From Saprolegnia diclina VS20 (taxonomy: Eukaryota; Oomycota; Saprolegniomycetes; Saprolegniales; Saprolegniaceae), in contig NW_008246084.1 of assembly GCF_000281045.1 (NCBI RefSeq), positions 470,411-534,410 on the forward strand: a stretch of 64,000 nucleotides of DNA, given 5' to 3'. Both the position numbers and the translations under genes were made by a program. The notes beneath the pieces were generated by a model that was given only the letters and a program-made list of their open reading frames with translations, was not told where the DNA came from and made no database searches. Below, one piece after another: positions 10,878 to 21,088 of the stretch (positions are counted from its first letter, which is position 1; each line of letters begins with the position of its first letter).

Positions 10878-12512
10878 ATTTGTTCGTGTACTGTGGATAG
10901 AGAAGTTGGGTTTGTTGGAAAATGTGGTGGGCGGGCGGGGTCGTTGAGAGAGGACGACACGAGCTCGCTGCTGGAAAAAGAGCAAATTGAAAAATGACAA
11001 TCGAGTATGGATCTTTTGGGCGCGAATGTCGGTTTTTCGAACCTCTGATCACGGAAATGTCAGAGATGCGCGTGTCGCACACAACCGAAGTCCGATTGCG
11101 CCGCGGAATAATACGCTCGGTGTCCACCCTATCTGCCATCTGTTTTCGATTAGGGTCTGGTTATGCACAGTACTGCACAGAAGTATTCCCTACATATTTT
11201 TCCCATACATGGCTGTAGCTGACAAAGAATAGAAGCTATCGAATGTAGGCGGACGACACGTGGAGTAGCGACTTGCGATGGAGCTTCGAGCGATTGTGAT
11301 CACACCACAAGTGGTTGGGAACCATCTGAGTAACGCTTGTCTTTGCGCATACAGCACCTGTGTTGAGACCTACCCCTTGATCACGGTACGGAGTGCTACT
11401 GAGTACCGCCCGCGAATCAGCACCGTGTTTCGAGGCGCAATCTCGGCTGTCGATTCTTTCTTTATCAAACGTGCGCGGATCGTGTAGTGCGACCAAGTAA
11501 TAGCAAGGCTACCGGCAACGTAATGCCGCTCACAACCGCAGCTACCATGGGTTGTTTGACGCTACGACCGGTATTGCAGGTTTACTCAGCTACGTACGAC
11601 CATTGCAAGCTCCTTTCTATGAACCGCTTCGTTGGCGTCGTGATTTCCGTTGACGGCATCGGATGTGCGACGAAGTTCGCACCCGAGCCGTGTCCGGCAA
11701 GGCAAAGTGTCTGCGTTCAAGGCGTCAATGCCACGCACTTCGTCGCACCGCACATCTCGCATGCACGCAGCTACATATATTTGCGTACTGGTACCACCGA
11801 GCTACAATAATGTATATGGCTGTCGCAGGAACCGCAGCGGAAGTCAGCGGAAGTAAATGTTTTCAAAGACACCTGTTGCCGCGTCACGGTTTCGAGCGTT
11901 TTGATTGGGTCTACGCACCCCGCGCGCGTACCACTCGCCCATGTGGCGGCCATACGTTTTCCTGCAGTGCCAACTCTTGCGACTTTGACTTGTTTCGATA
12001 GTGAGTGTTGACATCGTCCATCGGGCTTGACAGTATCTTGGCCGTCGTGTTGAGGCCGTAGCGACTACAAATACGACTTAGTCCTGATACGGAGGCGCTG
12101 CAGCTGCTTACGACGACGTCCAAGATCGCGAGCATCCCACTGCCTCGTGTGAAATTACGACGTTGTGTAGTCATTTTGCGAGGTTTACAGCGTGTACAGT
12201 ATTGGGGAAAGGAAGACGATCACGAAAGCAGTCCTGGATTCAAAGGTGGGACGTTTGTGAGCTAGGCCATGTATATTCCGCAAACAGCCAGCGACAAAGA
12301 AGCTGGGCGTCGATCTGGTGAAGTCCTCTCGTTGCCGTCACCCGTTCGTCACCCAAGAGCCATTCGTATCAGTCGGATCTGCTGGATGCTTTCATACCGC
12401 CTATATTTGTATCTTTGTATGCAAAGGCAATCCAAACTTTGGCGTTGGACATGGTAGTGCTGTTGGAGTTGAGACTCGAAGCTCACTTTTCAATTTGCCT
12501 CACACAGTCGCC
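10878..12512. other. Intergenic region between two divergent isocyanide-synthase genes
   Basis: This 1.6-kb region should hold both promoters. Short open frames occur on both strands, for example a minus-strand frame of about 87 codons near 11911-12174, but they lack the strong third-position GC of the neighbouring genes and match nothing I recognise. A CACGTG core sits at about 11258. No RNA gene or transposon is recognisable. Confidence 0.5.
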
Positions 12513-13646
12513 ATGGTTTGCTACAGCACCGATATCGAACGCATGCCCGAGTGCACGGCGCCGTTTGCGACGCTTTGTGCGAACGACTCGCAGCCGGTCC
12601 CCACGACCAAGTCGCCTTTCTCGTTCCTTGCGCTCTTGCTCGACTATTGGAGCCGCTACCTCCCGAGCCAGTACCCGCAGCGCGCTGCGCTGGAGAGCGC
12701 ACCGGTCACCAAGTCCACATCGCCCGACGACATTGTTACCGCCGTCCTCGCTGCCCTTCTCCCGATGCTCCACAAGATTCCCGGTGATCGGTTTGATGCC
12801 GAAGGTCGCTTCAAGGTCGAAGCGGCTGTCATGCGTGCGATCGACGCCAAGCAGCCCCTCACGTTTGTGATCCCGGCCTTTCCCTTCAAGTCGCCCAACA
12901 CAGCCGAAAAGACGCTCGGCGTGCTGCCGGACCGCGGTGAAGAGCTTGCGATGCAACGCCTCGAGACGCTTTGCCGCGAGATCGAGGCTGTGTACACGCC
13001 TGGCGCTCAGATGGTCATCTTCAGCGACGGTCGCATCTTCAACGACATCATTGGCGTCTCGACAGACGCCATGGACGCCTACATCGCCGAGCTCGAGGCC
13101 ATGGCGGTCGCGGCGCAGCATACGCACATCAAGTTTGACCGACTCGAGAACTACACCACCACCGAAGACCCCAACCAGGAGCTTCTCGAGCGCTACAACT
13201 GCGACAAGATCGACATGAAGAAGCTTCTAAAGGACGACGCGGGCGTCCTTGCCACGTACCGCGGCTTCCGTCGCTTCCTCACCAAGGACCTCGCGCACAA
13301 GTGGGTCGGCATGTCCAAGTCGGCCATCGATAAGGCTGCGGGGGCCGCCGCCAAGCTCATGATCCAGCGCAACATGGCCTTCTCGACGCTCGTCGACGAC
13401 TGCTATCCGGACGCGATCCGCCTCTCGATCCACGCCTACGACAACGCGGGCCCCAAGTACGGTGTCGCCCTCATCCCGCAGCTTCAGAGCTCCAACGGGT
13501 CGATCCCGACTACGCCGTGGCACTGCGTCATGGTCACCGATGAACACGGTCGCGAGTTCTCGGCCAAGCACGAAGATATCGATCTGGAGCGGTACGAGCT
13601 GCAGTACAAGTTTGGCCGGGCGTGGTGCTATACGGCCAAGCCGTAG
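12513..13646 (+). CDS. Isocyanide synthase, Dit1/PvcA family, stand-alone
   Basis: A single exon from the ATG at 12513 (context CGCCATGG) encodes 377 residues. After an 80-residue N-terminal region without a recognised domain, it follows the synthase domain of the divergent gene almost block by block: IPAFPFKSPN, LPDRGEE, FSDGR, SIHAYDNAGPK, TTPWHC, KHEDI. It ends at the position where the neighbour continues into the dioxygenase. The two genes are therefore paralogs and the difference is loss or gain of TauD. The conserved motifs suggest an active enzyme making an isonitrile. The role could be siderophore- or chalkophore-like metal binding, or defence, as known for bacterial and fungal isocyanides; that is inference. 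Confidence 0.85.
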   Translation: MVCYSTDIERMPECTAPFATLCANDSQPVPTTKSPFSFLALLLDYWSRYLPSQYPQRAALESAPVTKSTSPDDIVTAVLAALLPMLHKIPGDRFDAEGRFKVEAAVMRAIDAKQPLTFVIPAFPFKSPNTAEKTLGVLPDRGEELAMQRLETLCREIEAVYTPGAQMVIFSDGRIFNDIIGVSTDAMDAYIAELEAMAVAAQHTHIKFDRLENYTTTEDPNQELLERYNCDKIDMKKLLKDDAGVLATYRGFRRFLTKDLAHKWVGMSKSAIDKAAGAAAKLMIQRNMAFSTLVDDCYPDAIRLSIHAYDNAGPKYGVALIPQLQSSNGSIPTTPWHCVMVTDEHGREFSAKHEDIDLERYELQYKFGRAWCYTAKP

Positions 13647-14677
13647 ATAGACCTATCTTATTCGCTTAATCTATTTCTTACTGTGCATGACAAAATCAAA
13701 CTCTGTTTCAAGTCCTGCTTTCCGTCGCAAAATGCTTTAATGCAAACAAAAACTACCACGGTTTACACGCCGTGTCTGGTTTGTTCGTTCACGTAAGCTG
13801 GGTGTCCATGTGACTCTCTCATACGCTCGTCGCTTCCACTACGACGCGGTCACCACATCATTTTCAGTGCACGAGTCACCCATCGCGACCAATACGCCAA
13901 TCTTGCTCACCTGCGTACTCTCTCACGCCCGAATACAACGCTGCTCAACGCAGACTCGGCTCCCATCGACTCCGCTTGCGGTTGAGGTCACTGCAAAGGC
14001 ACGTTTACCTCACCCACACTTGACCTACGGATGCTCGTCTTCTCGCATGCTTCAGCACACAAGACGACTAGTACACCTTGTCGGACGCAACGGCATTGCC
14101 ATACGAGGGCGCTCAAAAGTCTTCTATCTGATATGTGATTGTACGTCGTTTCAACACCAACAAAAGTGGTGGGGTTTGCGACTTGAGATGCGTGGACGCA
14201 CTCCATTCATGCTTGCACGAGCTGCTGCCACCTGTTTTCTTGGGACCCCTATCCCACATTAGATGACAGACCTTCTAGAAGGACCCTTATGGATGCGTTG
14301 AGCCACCCAGTAGCGTATTCCGCACGTCATGCACGTACCAGCAAGGTCCTTCTACACCAACGCATTGCTTTATCTTACAAGCTCGCTTCCAGGGACTGCA
14401 TAGTACCTACTGATGTTCGCCTTCGTTACCCAGCAAGAAATGTATCGACCCCCTCGAGGGCCCTACCAAAAGGAGTGTTTAAAAATAGACACGCCCGATA
14501 AAGTACGCATCTCACGACTCCTTTTAAAATAATAACGTACAGAGTGGAGTATTAAAAAACAAATCGTGTTTCAAAAGCGCACTTGATCGGGTTCACGCGT
14601 TGCTCGCCATTCGTATTGGTCGTCTCTTGACCAACCAGTGGCAGCCAATCTTCGAGGCAACCTCATCTTGCATCAGC
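13647..14677. other. Intergenic region
   Basis: About 1 kb with no convincing coding frame. A 17-nt word at 13991-14007 recurs exactly at 37601-37617, which may mark remnants of a dispersed repeat. An AT-rich stretch just upstream of the DDX18 start (14510-14570) may be its promoter. Confidence 0.5.
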
Positions 14678-16228
14678 ATGAGCGACCACGAGGAGGACGT
14701 CGGCGCGCTCGCGGCCGCGCCCGTGGCCCGCACGGATAGCAGCGTCTACTTCTCGGATGAGACCTTCGAGTCGCTGCCGCTCTCGGAGCCGACGCAGCGC
14801 GTGCTCAAGGAGATGAACTTCGTCAAGCTCACCAAGATTCAGTCCAAGTCGATCCGCCCGCTTCTCGCTGGCAGCGACTTGCTCGGCGCCGCCAAGACGG
14901 GCTCGGGCAAGACGCTCTCGTTCTTGATCCCGTCGATCGAGCTGCTCTACAAGGTCAAGTTTACTGCGCGCAAGGGCACTGGTTGCATCGTCATCTCGCC
15001 GACGCGCGAGCTTGCGCTCCAGATCTACGGCGTCGTCAAGGAGATCACCAAGTACCACACGCAGACGCACGGCATTGTCATGGGCGGTGCCAACCGCCGC
15101 GCCGAGGCCGAGCGCCTCGTAAAGGGCGTCAACATCCTCATCGCGACGCCCGGTCGTCTTCTCGATCACCTCCAGAACACCAAGGGCTTCATCTTCCACA
15201 ACCTCCAGATCTTCGTCATCGACGAAGCCGACCGTATTCTCTCGATTGGTTTCGAAGAGGAGATGCGCCAGATCATCAAGTGCATCCCCAAGACGCGCCA
15301 GACGATGCTCTTTTCGGCGACGCAGACCAAGAAGGTCGAGGACCTCATCAAGGTGTCGATCCAGGGTACGCCCGTGTACGTTGGCGTCGACGACGTCGAG
15401 AACGCCGAGGCGACCGTGCAGACGCTCGAGCAGGGCTATGTGGTCACGCCGAGCGACAAGCGGTTTTTGCTCCTCTTTACCTTTTTGAAGAAGAACCTCA
15501 ACAAGAAGGTCATGGTCTTCTTCTCGAGCTGCAACGCCGTCAAGTTTTACGGCGAGCTCCTCAACTACATTGACGTGCCTGTGCTCGACATCCACGGCAA
15601 GCAGAAGCAGAACAAGCGCACGACGACCTTCTTTCAGTTTTGCTCGGCGAAAAGCGGTATCCTGCTCTGCACGGACGTGGCGGCGCGTGGTCTCGACATC
15701 CCGGCGGTCGATTGGATCATCCAGTATGACCCGCCGGATGATCCGAAGGAGTACATCCACCGTGTCGGTCGTACGGCGCGCGGTGCAACGGGTGCCGGCA
15801 AGGCGCTGCTCATGCTGCTCCCGGAAGAGCTCGGGTTTCTCAAGTACCTCAAGGCGGCCAAGGTCGCGCTCTCCGAGTACGACTTCCCGACCAAGAAGGT
15901 GGCGAACGTCGAGAACCAGCTCATGAAGCTCGTCGAGAAGACGTACTATTTGCACAAGAGCGCAAAGGAAGCGTACCGCAGCTACCTCCTCGCGTACGCG
16001 TCGCACGGCCTCAAGAACATCTTTGACGTCGGCACCCTCGATTTGCCGGCGGTCGCCAAGTCGTTTGGCCTCACGGTCCCGCCCAAGGTGACGCTGCCCG
16101 TCAAGACGAACGGCAAGGAAGGCAAGCGCAAGCGCGAAGACAAGTACAGCAAGAGCGGCCATGCGTTTAGCGCGGAAAACCCGTACGGGAAGCGCGCCAA
16201 GGACGACAAGCGCCAGTTTGCCCACTAG
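14678..16228 (+). CDS. DDX18: DEAD-box RNA helicase DDX18/Has1-like
   Basis: A single exon encodes 516 residues. Motifs in order: Q motif region ([12 protein letters not shown]), Walker [28 protein letters not shown], the DEAD box [12 protein letters not shown] (LFSATQT), then helicase C with [21 protein letters not shown] and HRVGRTARG. The C-terminus ([31 protein letters not shown], then a Lys-rich tail) is the DUF4217-type extension typical of Has1/DDX18, a nucleolar helicase for 60S and 40S subunit maturation. The chosen ATG gives an acidic N-terminus (MSDHEED); the frame upstream lacks another ATG. It is intronless, unlike most neighbours. Confidence 0.93.
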   Translation: MSDHEEDVGALAAAPVARTDSSVYFSDETFESLPLSEPTQRVLKEMNFVKLTKIQSKSIRPLLAGSDLLGAAKTGSGKTLSFLIPSIELLYKVKFTARKGTGCIVISPTRELALQIYGVVKEITKYHTQTHGIVMGGANRRAEAERLVKGVNILIATPGRLLDHLQNTKGFIFHNLQIFVIDEADRILSIGFEEEMRQIIKCIPKTRQTMLFSATQTKKVEDLIKVSIQGTPVYVGVDDVENAEATVQTLEQGYVVTPSDKRFLLLFTFLKKNLNKKVMVFFSSCNAVKFYGELLNYIDVPVLDIHGKQKQNKRTTTFFQFCSAKSGILLCTDVAARGLDIPAVDWIIQYDPPDDPKEYIHRVGRTARGATGAGKALLMLLPEELGFLKYLKAAKVALSEYDFPTKKVANVENQLMKLVEKTYYLHKSAKEAYRSYLLAYASHGLKNIFDVGTLDLPAVAKSFGLTVPPKVTLPVKTNGKEGKRKREDKYSKSGHAFSAENPYGKRAKDDKRQFAH

Positions 16229-16787
16229 AAGACTAAATAATAATTGTATAATTTGTGACCCCACAGCCTTGACATACACGTGAAGACAAGCGAATAGACC
16301 CGTCATTGGTTATGCACAGTGCACCACCCCACGGTGAAGAGACTTGGACCACATAGTAGTAGCTCCTCTAGACAGAGCGTACGAACACGTTGCATTGAGA
16401 AAGAAGAGCGTCGTATCGATACCATTCGGGTCGGTGGTTGACGCCGCTCTCTTTGTGTACAAGTGTCAGCGCCGTAAAGTAATGGCCTTGGTAGTATAAG
16501 AAGGGACCTTCTTGTGTCAGGAGGGCGTTGATTTTGGCTGTCTCCGGAAGAGGACAGGCCCATGGACTGTCCATTTCATCACGTTGTGACGACGAGGCGG
16601 CGGTGGCGACTTGCAGTCGCGGAAGCGAGGTTTCTGCAGCTGTTGATGTTGAAGCTCCTTGATTCGGATCTGCCCAACCTCCAAGAAGGCCAAGCACGAC
16701 GAGAATACACAGAGTTGAGGAGGACGAAATAATACTTAGTTAATAGGTGGACGCGACGGACGCAAACTGGCAGACAAGACAACGTCG
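16229..16787. other. Intergenic region with an orphan minus-strand frame
   Basis: A minus-strand frame (about 16735 to 16368) opens directly after a stop codon and begins with a signal-peptide-like hydrophobic run (STLCILVVLGLLGGW) followed by Ser/Thr-rich sequence, but it has no ATG. It could be a decayed secreted-protein gene or chance. Nothing else is seen. Confidence 0.35.
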
Positions 16788-17243
16788 CTACCCTTCCAAG
16801 CTGCGCGCGAGGCCGACGTAGAGTGCGAGCGTCCCAAGGTTCCCGACCGCATGCATGCCAATGTGCCAGAGGTACGAGATGCTCTTGTTCGGGCACGTGA
16901 TCGATTTGAAGTAGCAAAAGACCGACTTGGCCATGAGCGCGTAGTAGAGGTACTGGTAAAACTGCACTTCGCAAGAGAGCGAGAGGTACATGTGGTATAC
17001 GAGGCCGCCCGCGACGGCCACCATGTCCATGTTGCGTCGCCAGCCCATCGTCGGGTGGCGCCAGTAGTTGATGGACGTGAGCAGCACGAGCGTCGCGACA
17101 AGCGAGCAGCTCCAGAGGTCCTTCTTGGCGGCCGAGAAGGCCGAGAGCGCCGTCAAGCACGACGACTTGAGCAGTCGGGACGAGTACTGCGGCTGTGTCA
17201 CGAGGTACTCGTACTCGGCGCTGCTGTAGTTGTGGCTTCCCAT
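16788..17243 (-). CDS. Small four-helix membrane protein, paralog A
   Basis: A single exon from the ATG at 17243 encodes 151 residues with about four hydrophobic segments (roughly 45-65, 72-92, 97-117, 127-148). It is clearly paralogous to the gene at 19228-19659. Shared blocks are SINYWRHP..GWRRN.DM, a YHMY/YHLY helix and a terminal WHxxMHxxGN helix. Conserved Arg, Asp and an HxxxH pair inside membrane segments recall the polar residues of CREST-type membrane hydrolases (ceramidase/PAQR), but the protein is far shorter and this is only a speculation. I do not recognise a named family. It flanks the BMT5-like gene together with its paralog. Confidence 0.75.
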   Translation of the reverse strand: MGSHNYSSAEYEYLVTQPQYSSRLLKSSCLTALSAFSAAKKDLWSCSLVATLVLLTSINYWRHPTMGWRRNMDMVAVAGGLVYHMYLSLSCEVQFYQYLYYALMAKSVFCYFKSITCPNKSISYLWHIGMHAVGNLGTLALYVGLARSLEG

Positions 17244-18133
17244 GTCGGTCAAAAATCGCAAAATCGCAAATGGATGCGTCTCTACTTGCGCGCCTTTTTG
17301 ACATGCGAAATTGAATTACCTCACCGCTCGTATACAGCGCGCGTCATATTTAATTACATCCTGTTGCACATGGTCGCTTTGTCGGCCGTTCGAGTTTGTC
17401 AAGGGCGGCGCGCACCCACCGAACGGCCCATGACGGACCCGTCGTCCTGCGTCAACAGTGCTCGTGAGCAACCTGCGCTTTCCCACGAGTTGCAGACGAG
17501 TGATATCGAGCTGTCATTGACCAGTGTATGTATGTATTGCTCCATTTGAGAGCATCAATTCTGTTGAAAGTACCACGATGGACGATCGAGGCCAAGACCG
17601 AGGCCAGCATTTCGCCGACGTTAGTGTCACAGTGTTGGGTGCCGCCATGTGCGATCGCAGATAGCTGCAAAACCGCAATCAACGGCACGGGGTCGTGTCG
17701 GTGGTTGCTGTCGGTGCTCGAAGCATGCGAATTGCTTGGACGACGTGGATGACGAATGGCATCCGTGAACTCTCGAGCTCCTTTGTCGCAGCCAGCTATG
17801 ACACTTGTGCATCAGTGATGAGTTGCCGCATTATCGCTATCTGTCCAGCGACAAAATGTACCGATATCATCAACACGTCGACGGCATGCGCCCAGCCAAG
17901 GAGCTTGCAACACCGAGGGGAGCCGTACTTGCCACGTGTACGAGTACACTAGCAAAGGTGAGCTGTTGATGTCGTGCTCGGAGCGGTGCTCACCAAGCCC
18001 TATTCAACGAGTCGTCAAGACCAGAAGACACTCGTGGTGGATTGTCTGGTGGGCAGACACTCGTGAGAAATCAAGTTCATATCGCTGCTGGCGCCAAGTA
18101 ATTGGTCAGGACAGGACACGAGACGCGACAAAA
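17244..18133. other. Intergenic region
   Basis: About 890 bp between divergent genes, presumably holding both promoters. No frame with the codon bias of the neighbours and no RNA gene is visible. Confidence 0.5.
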
Positions 18134-19162
18134 ATGCTGCGGACGATCCGCCCAAGCGCGCGCTGCTATCCCCGTGCGTCGGCGCGTCAAAGCTCGTCGC
18201 AAGCGCTTCTCACGCTCGGCCACGTGGACGCTCCTCTGCGCGTTCTCGTCGTCGGCGACGGCAACTTTTCCTACGCGCGGGCGCTGTCCCGCGCAACGAC
18301 CGCCACGATCCTCGCCACGTCCTTCGACACGAGAGATGCACTCACAGCCATGTACCCGACCGCGCCGGCCAACATTGCAGCGATGTCCTTGCCCCACGCC
18401 GTGCGCCACGGAATTGATGCGACGCAGTTGGAGCGCTATGGTGACTTGCCCGGGCCATTTGACCGCATCGTCTTCAACTTCCCGCACTCGTATGCCGCCG
18501 ACGGTGGCCGGCACAACAAGATCAGCGAGCACCGAAAGCTATTGACGCAGTTCTTTCAAAGTGCCGCAAGCGTCCTCTCCCCTCGTGGGCAAATCTGGGT
18601 CGCCCTCTGTGCCGGCCAAGGTGGCACGCCAGCCGAGACGGTCCAGCGCAAGCCTGGGGATACGTGGCAAGTCGCGCAGTGCGCGGCGAGCGCGCAACTG
18701 CTGTTGACGGCTGTTGAACCGTTTCCTATCCGCGACCTCCAGTTGCTAGGCTACGAAAGCGCCGGCTACCGCCTCGGCGCCAAGGGCTTCTACACCAACG
18801 GCAGCCTCGTCCATATCTTTTGCCGCGACGATCAAGACGATGTCCGCGCCGCGTTCCCACTGCAGTGGACGCGGGACATGAGTTTTTGGACACAAAATAG
18901 CGACTGGTCGTCGGCTAAGCACGGCGACGCACTGCACGAGCTGCTGCAACGCATTTGGCGCGGGGCCATCGAGGTGCGTGGCGTGCGCTGTGTCGACGAG
19001 TACACTTGCCCGACGACGCGACGCAAGTCGTTGTGCTTTCGCGTCGCATTAGAGACGTACACGAAAGCGTATAGTGACGCGGATATGGTAGCTCTCTTGG
19101 CGACGGCGGGGCGTGCCATGGGCGAGGCCCATCTCGGAGAGTATCGTGCGCCAACTTCTTGA
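18134..19162 (+). CDS. BMT5-like (DUF2431) methyltransferase-fold protein with FDX-ACB domain, copy A
   Basis: A single exon encodes 342 residues. The Rossmann domain (about 35-215) has the BMT5 signature LRVLVVGDGNFSYARAL and FDRIVFNFPH, then the conserved block HRKLLTQFFQSA, GQIWVALCAGQGGTP, DTWQVAQCAAS. BMT5 methylates N3 of a uridine in large-subunit rRNA. The C-terminal part (about 250-335) reads as a ferredoxin-fold anticodon-binding domain (VDEYTCPTTRRKSLCFRVAL, AYSDADMVALL), the combination seen in animal FDXACB1. The first 30 residues are Arg/Ser-rich without acids, compatible with mitochondrial import. A paralog (copy B) lies at 40923-41894. Confidence 0.82.
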   Translation: MLRTIRPSARCYPRASARQSSSQALLTLGHVDAPLRVLVVGDGNFSYARALSRATTATILATSFDTRDALTAMYPTAPANIAAMSLPHAVRHGIDATQLERYGDLPGPFDRIVFNFPHSYAADGGRHNKISEHRKLLTQFFQSAASVLSPRGQIWVALCAGQGGTPAETVQRKPGDTWQVAQCAASAQLLLTAVEPFPIRDLQLLGYESAGYRLGAKGFYTNGSLVHIFCRDDQDDVRAAFPLQWTRDMSFWTQNSDWSSAKHGDALHELLQRIWRGAIEVRGVRCVDEYTCPTTRRKSLCFRVALETYTKAYSDADMVALLATAGRAMGEAHLGEYRAPTS

Positions 19163-19227
19163 GAAACACTGAATACAATTATGCCTATCGTACTTTCAAA
19201 TATATATCTTGTGTTGAAATTGTTATG

Positions 19228-19659
19228 TTAAATGACCATGTAGAGGAGGCAGTTGGCAATGTTGCCGACAAGGTGCATCGTCATGTGCCACTTGGACGCG
19301 GCGTCCTTGTCATGGCTCGAGCGCGCTTTGAAGTAGCACACGAAAATCTGAAGCGCCAAGCCATAGTACACGAGCTGGTGGTGCCCCGACGGCACGAAGC
19401 GCGCGGTGTACAAGTGGTAGCTCATGCCACAAAACACTGCGAGCATGTCGAGGTTGCGCCGCCACCCGTGCACGGGGTGGCGCCAGTAGTTGACCGACGT
19501 TAGGAACACGAGGAGCGTGAGGCCACAGCACGCCCAGAGCTCGTACTGCGCCGCCGTAACCACGGACGCAACCGTCAAGAACGACGACTTGAAGAGCCGA
19601 CCCGAATACTGCGGTGGCAAGACGAGCGTCTCCTTCGCGCTGAGGTTACGTCGCAGCAT
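19228..19659 (-). CDS. Small four-helix membrane protein, paralog B
   Basis: A single exon from the ATG at 19659 encodes 143 residues with four predicted membrane segments. It aligns over its full length with the gene at 16788-17243 (shared TSVNYWRHP..GWRRNLDM and WHMTMHLVGN). Five CCAAT/ATTGG boxes lie 64-200 nt upstream (19723-19857). The function is unknown. Both paralogs are on the minus strand with a plus-strand BMT5-like gene between them. Confidence 0.75.
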   Translation of the reverse strand: MLRRNLSAKETLVLPPQYSGRLFKSSFLTVASVVTAAQYELWACCGLTLLVFLTSVNYWRHPVHGWRRNLDMLAVFCGMSYHLYTARFVPSGHHQLVYYGLALQIFVCYFKARSSHDKDAASKWHMTMHLVGNIANCLLYMVI

Positions 19660-21088
19660 GGTTGCATCGATTGTGACTTTGAGCGGGTGCACTAAACGGT
19701 CCCGATTGCTTTTTTAAAGTAGCCAATCCGCATCGTTTGTATATCCAATACGCGATGTGATTGGCGCAAAGCGGCAACCAGATGATGACCAAGTCGCCTT
19801 TCTGGGAGATCGCATGGCTCGTGAGACACAAAATTTGATTGGCTAATGTCCGCCAATCAGGAGCACGATCGGCGGATGTCGCCCCGCCGCGTTGTTGACG
19901 CAAGCGCGCACGGCATCTTGCATATACTATTGCATGTCTAGCGTCGTCAGCGGGGTGACGCGCCATCATCTCGAAGGGCACGCCGGGGCACGGTGCCCCG
20001 GGTCCGGGCAAGTCTGGAGCACGTCCGATCGTGGACAACGTCGTGCACTCGCAAACGTCGTGCATCTTTGGCGCGGCGTACTGTAGGACGTACAGTACGC
20101 AGAGGCGGCACTGCAAGCAAGTCTCTGCACGTTCTCTTCGCCAAGTGGCGCGTGTTTTTTATGGCTGGTCGGCGGCGCGCTGGCCCGAACCGAGGACGCG
20201 TGGCGGACAAGAATGTTGTCTGTTTGGATCGCGTTTCAAGATTGCCTCGTGGCTCGTGCATGCATGCGTACCGGGATGCCACCATGGTAACGAAATTACA
20301 TCCCGGAATGCGTCTCGTTAGAAACGGCGCGTAATGACGCGGGGCGGATCGTACGGTCTCCAGCGCGCCTTTTGCGCTTCAATTCACCACGCTCATTTGC
20401 GCCTCGGCCCCCCGTCCACCGAGTCTTGCATCGGCGCAGCTGCGCGTGCTGTCCCAGGTTCAACGTTCGCTTGTCCCAGTCGCCACCCAGTGGGTTTGTT
20501 TAAAACACTCTCGCCGAAGCCATCTTTGCCTTGGGCTTTGTATCCACTGGCTTCGGAACGATTCGGTCGTGAATCAAACAAACCCAGATCTCGCCGCGTG
20601 GCGTGCTCTCTGATTCGCGCCAATTACTCGCACGACGGGCACATACAGTACAGACCACCGCGCTCGCATCTCAGTCGCCCACCTTGGTCACTCGCACACG
20701 CTCACCTGGTCTCGAGCAATACAAGACGCGATCGAAGACATCGCGCGCTACCAGACTAAGAACGCAGATAAGACCATAAGACCAGATAATAAAATCGAAT
20801 TATCTAATTAAAACGCACCCCGCGGTCGAACTGGGTCGATCTGGCCTCTCCCAAACGTCTTGAGGTTTGTATGAAAGAGGTTAGCAACAGCTGCGCCCGT
20901 CGCGCGCTGACCAATCAAGTGCGCTCGTCGGCGCCATAGCGTGTGTAAGTCAGTGTCGAGAAGCACTCACAGAGTCTGTTACGAGTTACTTCGTCATTCG
21001 CCAATTTCCACAGTCACGAACACACGTTGACTCGTACTCGAGGTATTGCATCATTACTGCGCCGCCGTGTATCAATCGACGTGGTAGC
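19660..21088. other. Long intergenic region with CCAAT-box cluster
   Basis: Five CCAAT/ATTGG boxes occur in 19723-19857 on the side of the membrane-protein gene. Short imperfect inverted repeats occur near 19985-20005 and 20080-20098 (GTACTG/CAGTAC). Frames on both strands lack the codon bias of real neighbours. The last 300 bp are probably the bZIP promoter and 5' UTR. Confidence 0.5.

Noticed and set aside
11911-12174. Minus-strand 87-codon frame between the isocyanide-synthase genes
   Set aside because: Protein-like in places but without codon bias or recognisable family; insufficient to call a gene.
14663-16306. 547-codon open frame antisense to DDX18
   Set aside because: Shadow frame produced by the GC-rich third positions of DDX18; no domain and an Arg/Leu/Asp-biased composition.
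16368-16735. Possible secreted peptide gene on the minus strand
   Set aside because: Hydrophobic start lacks any ATG and follows a stop codon directly; noted only as an orphan frame.
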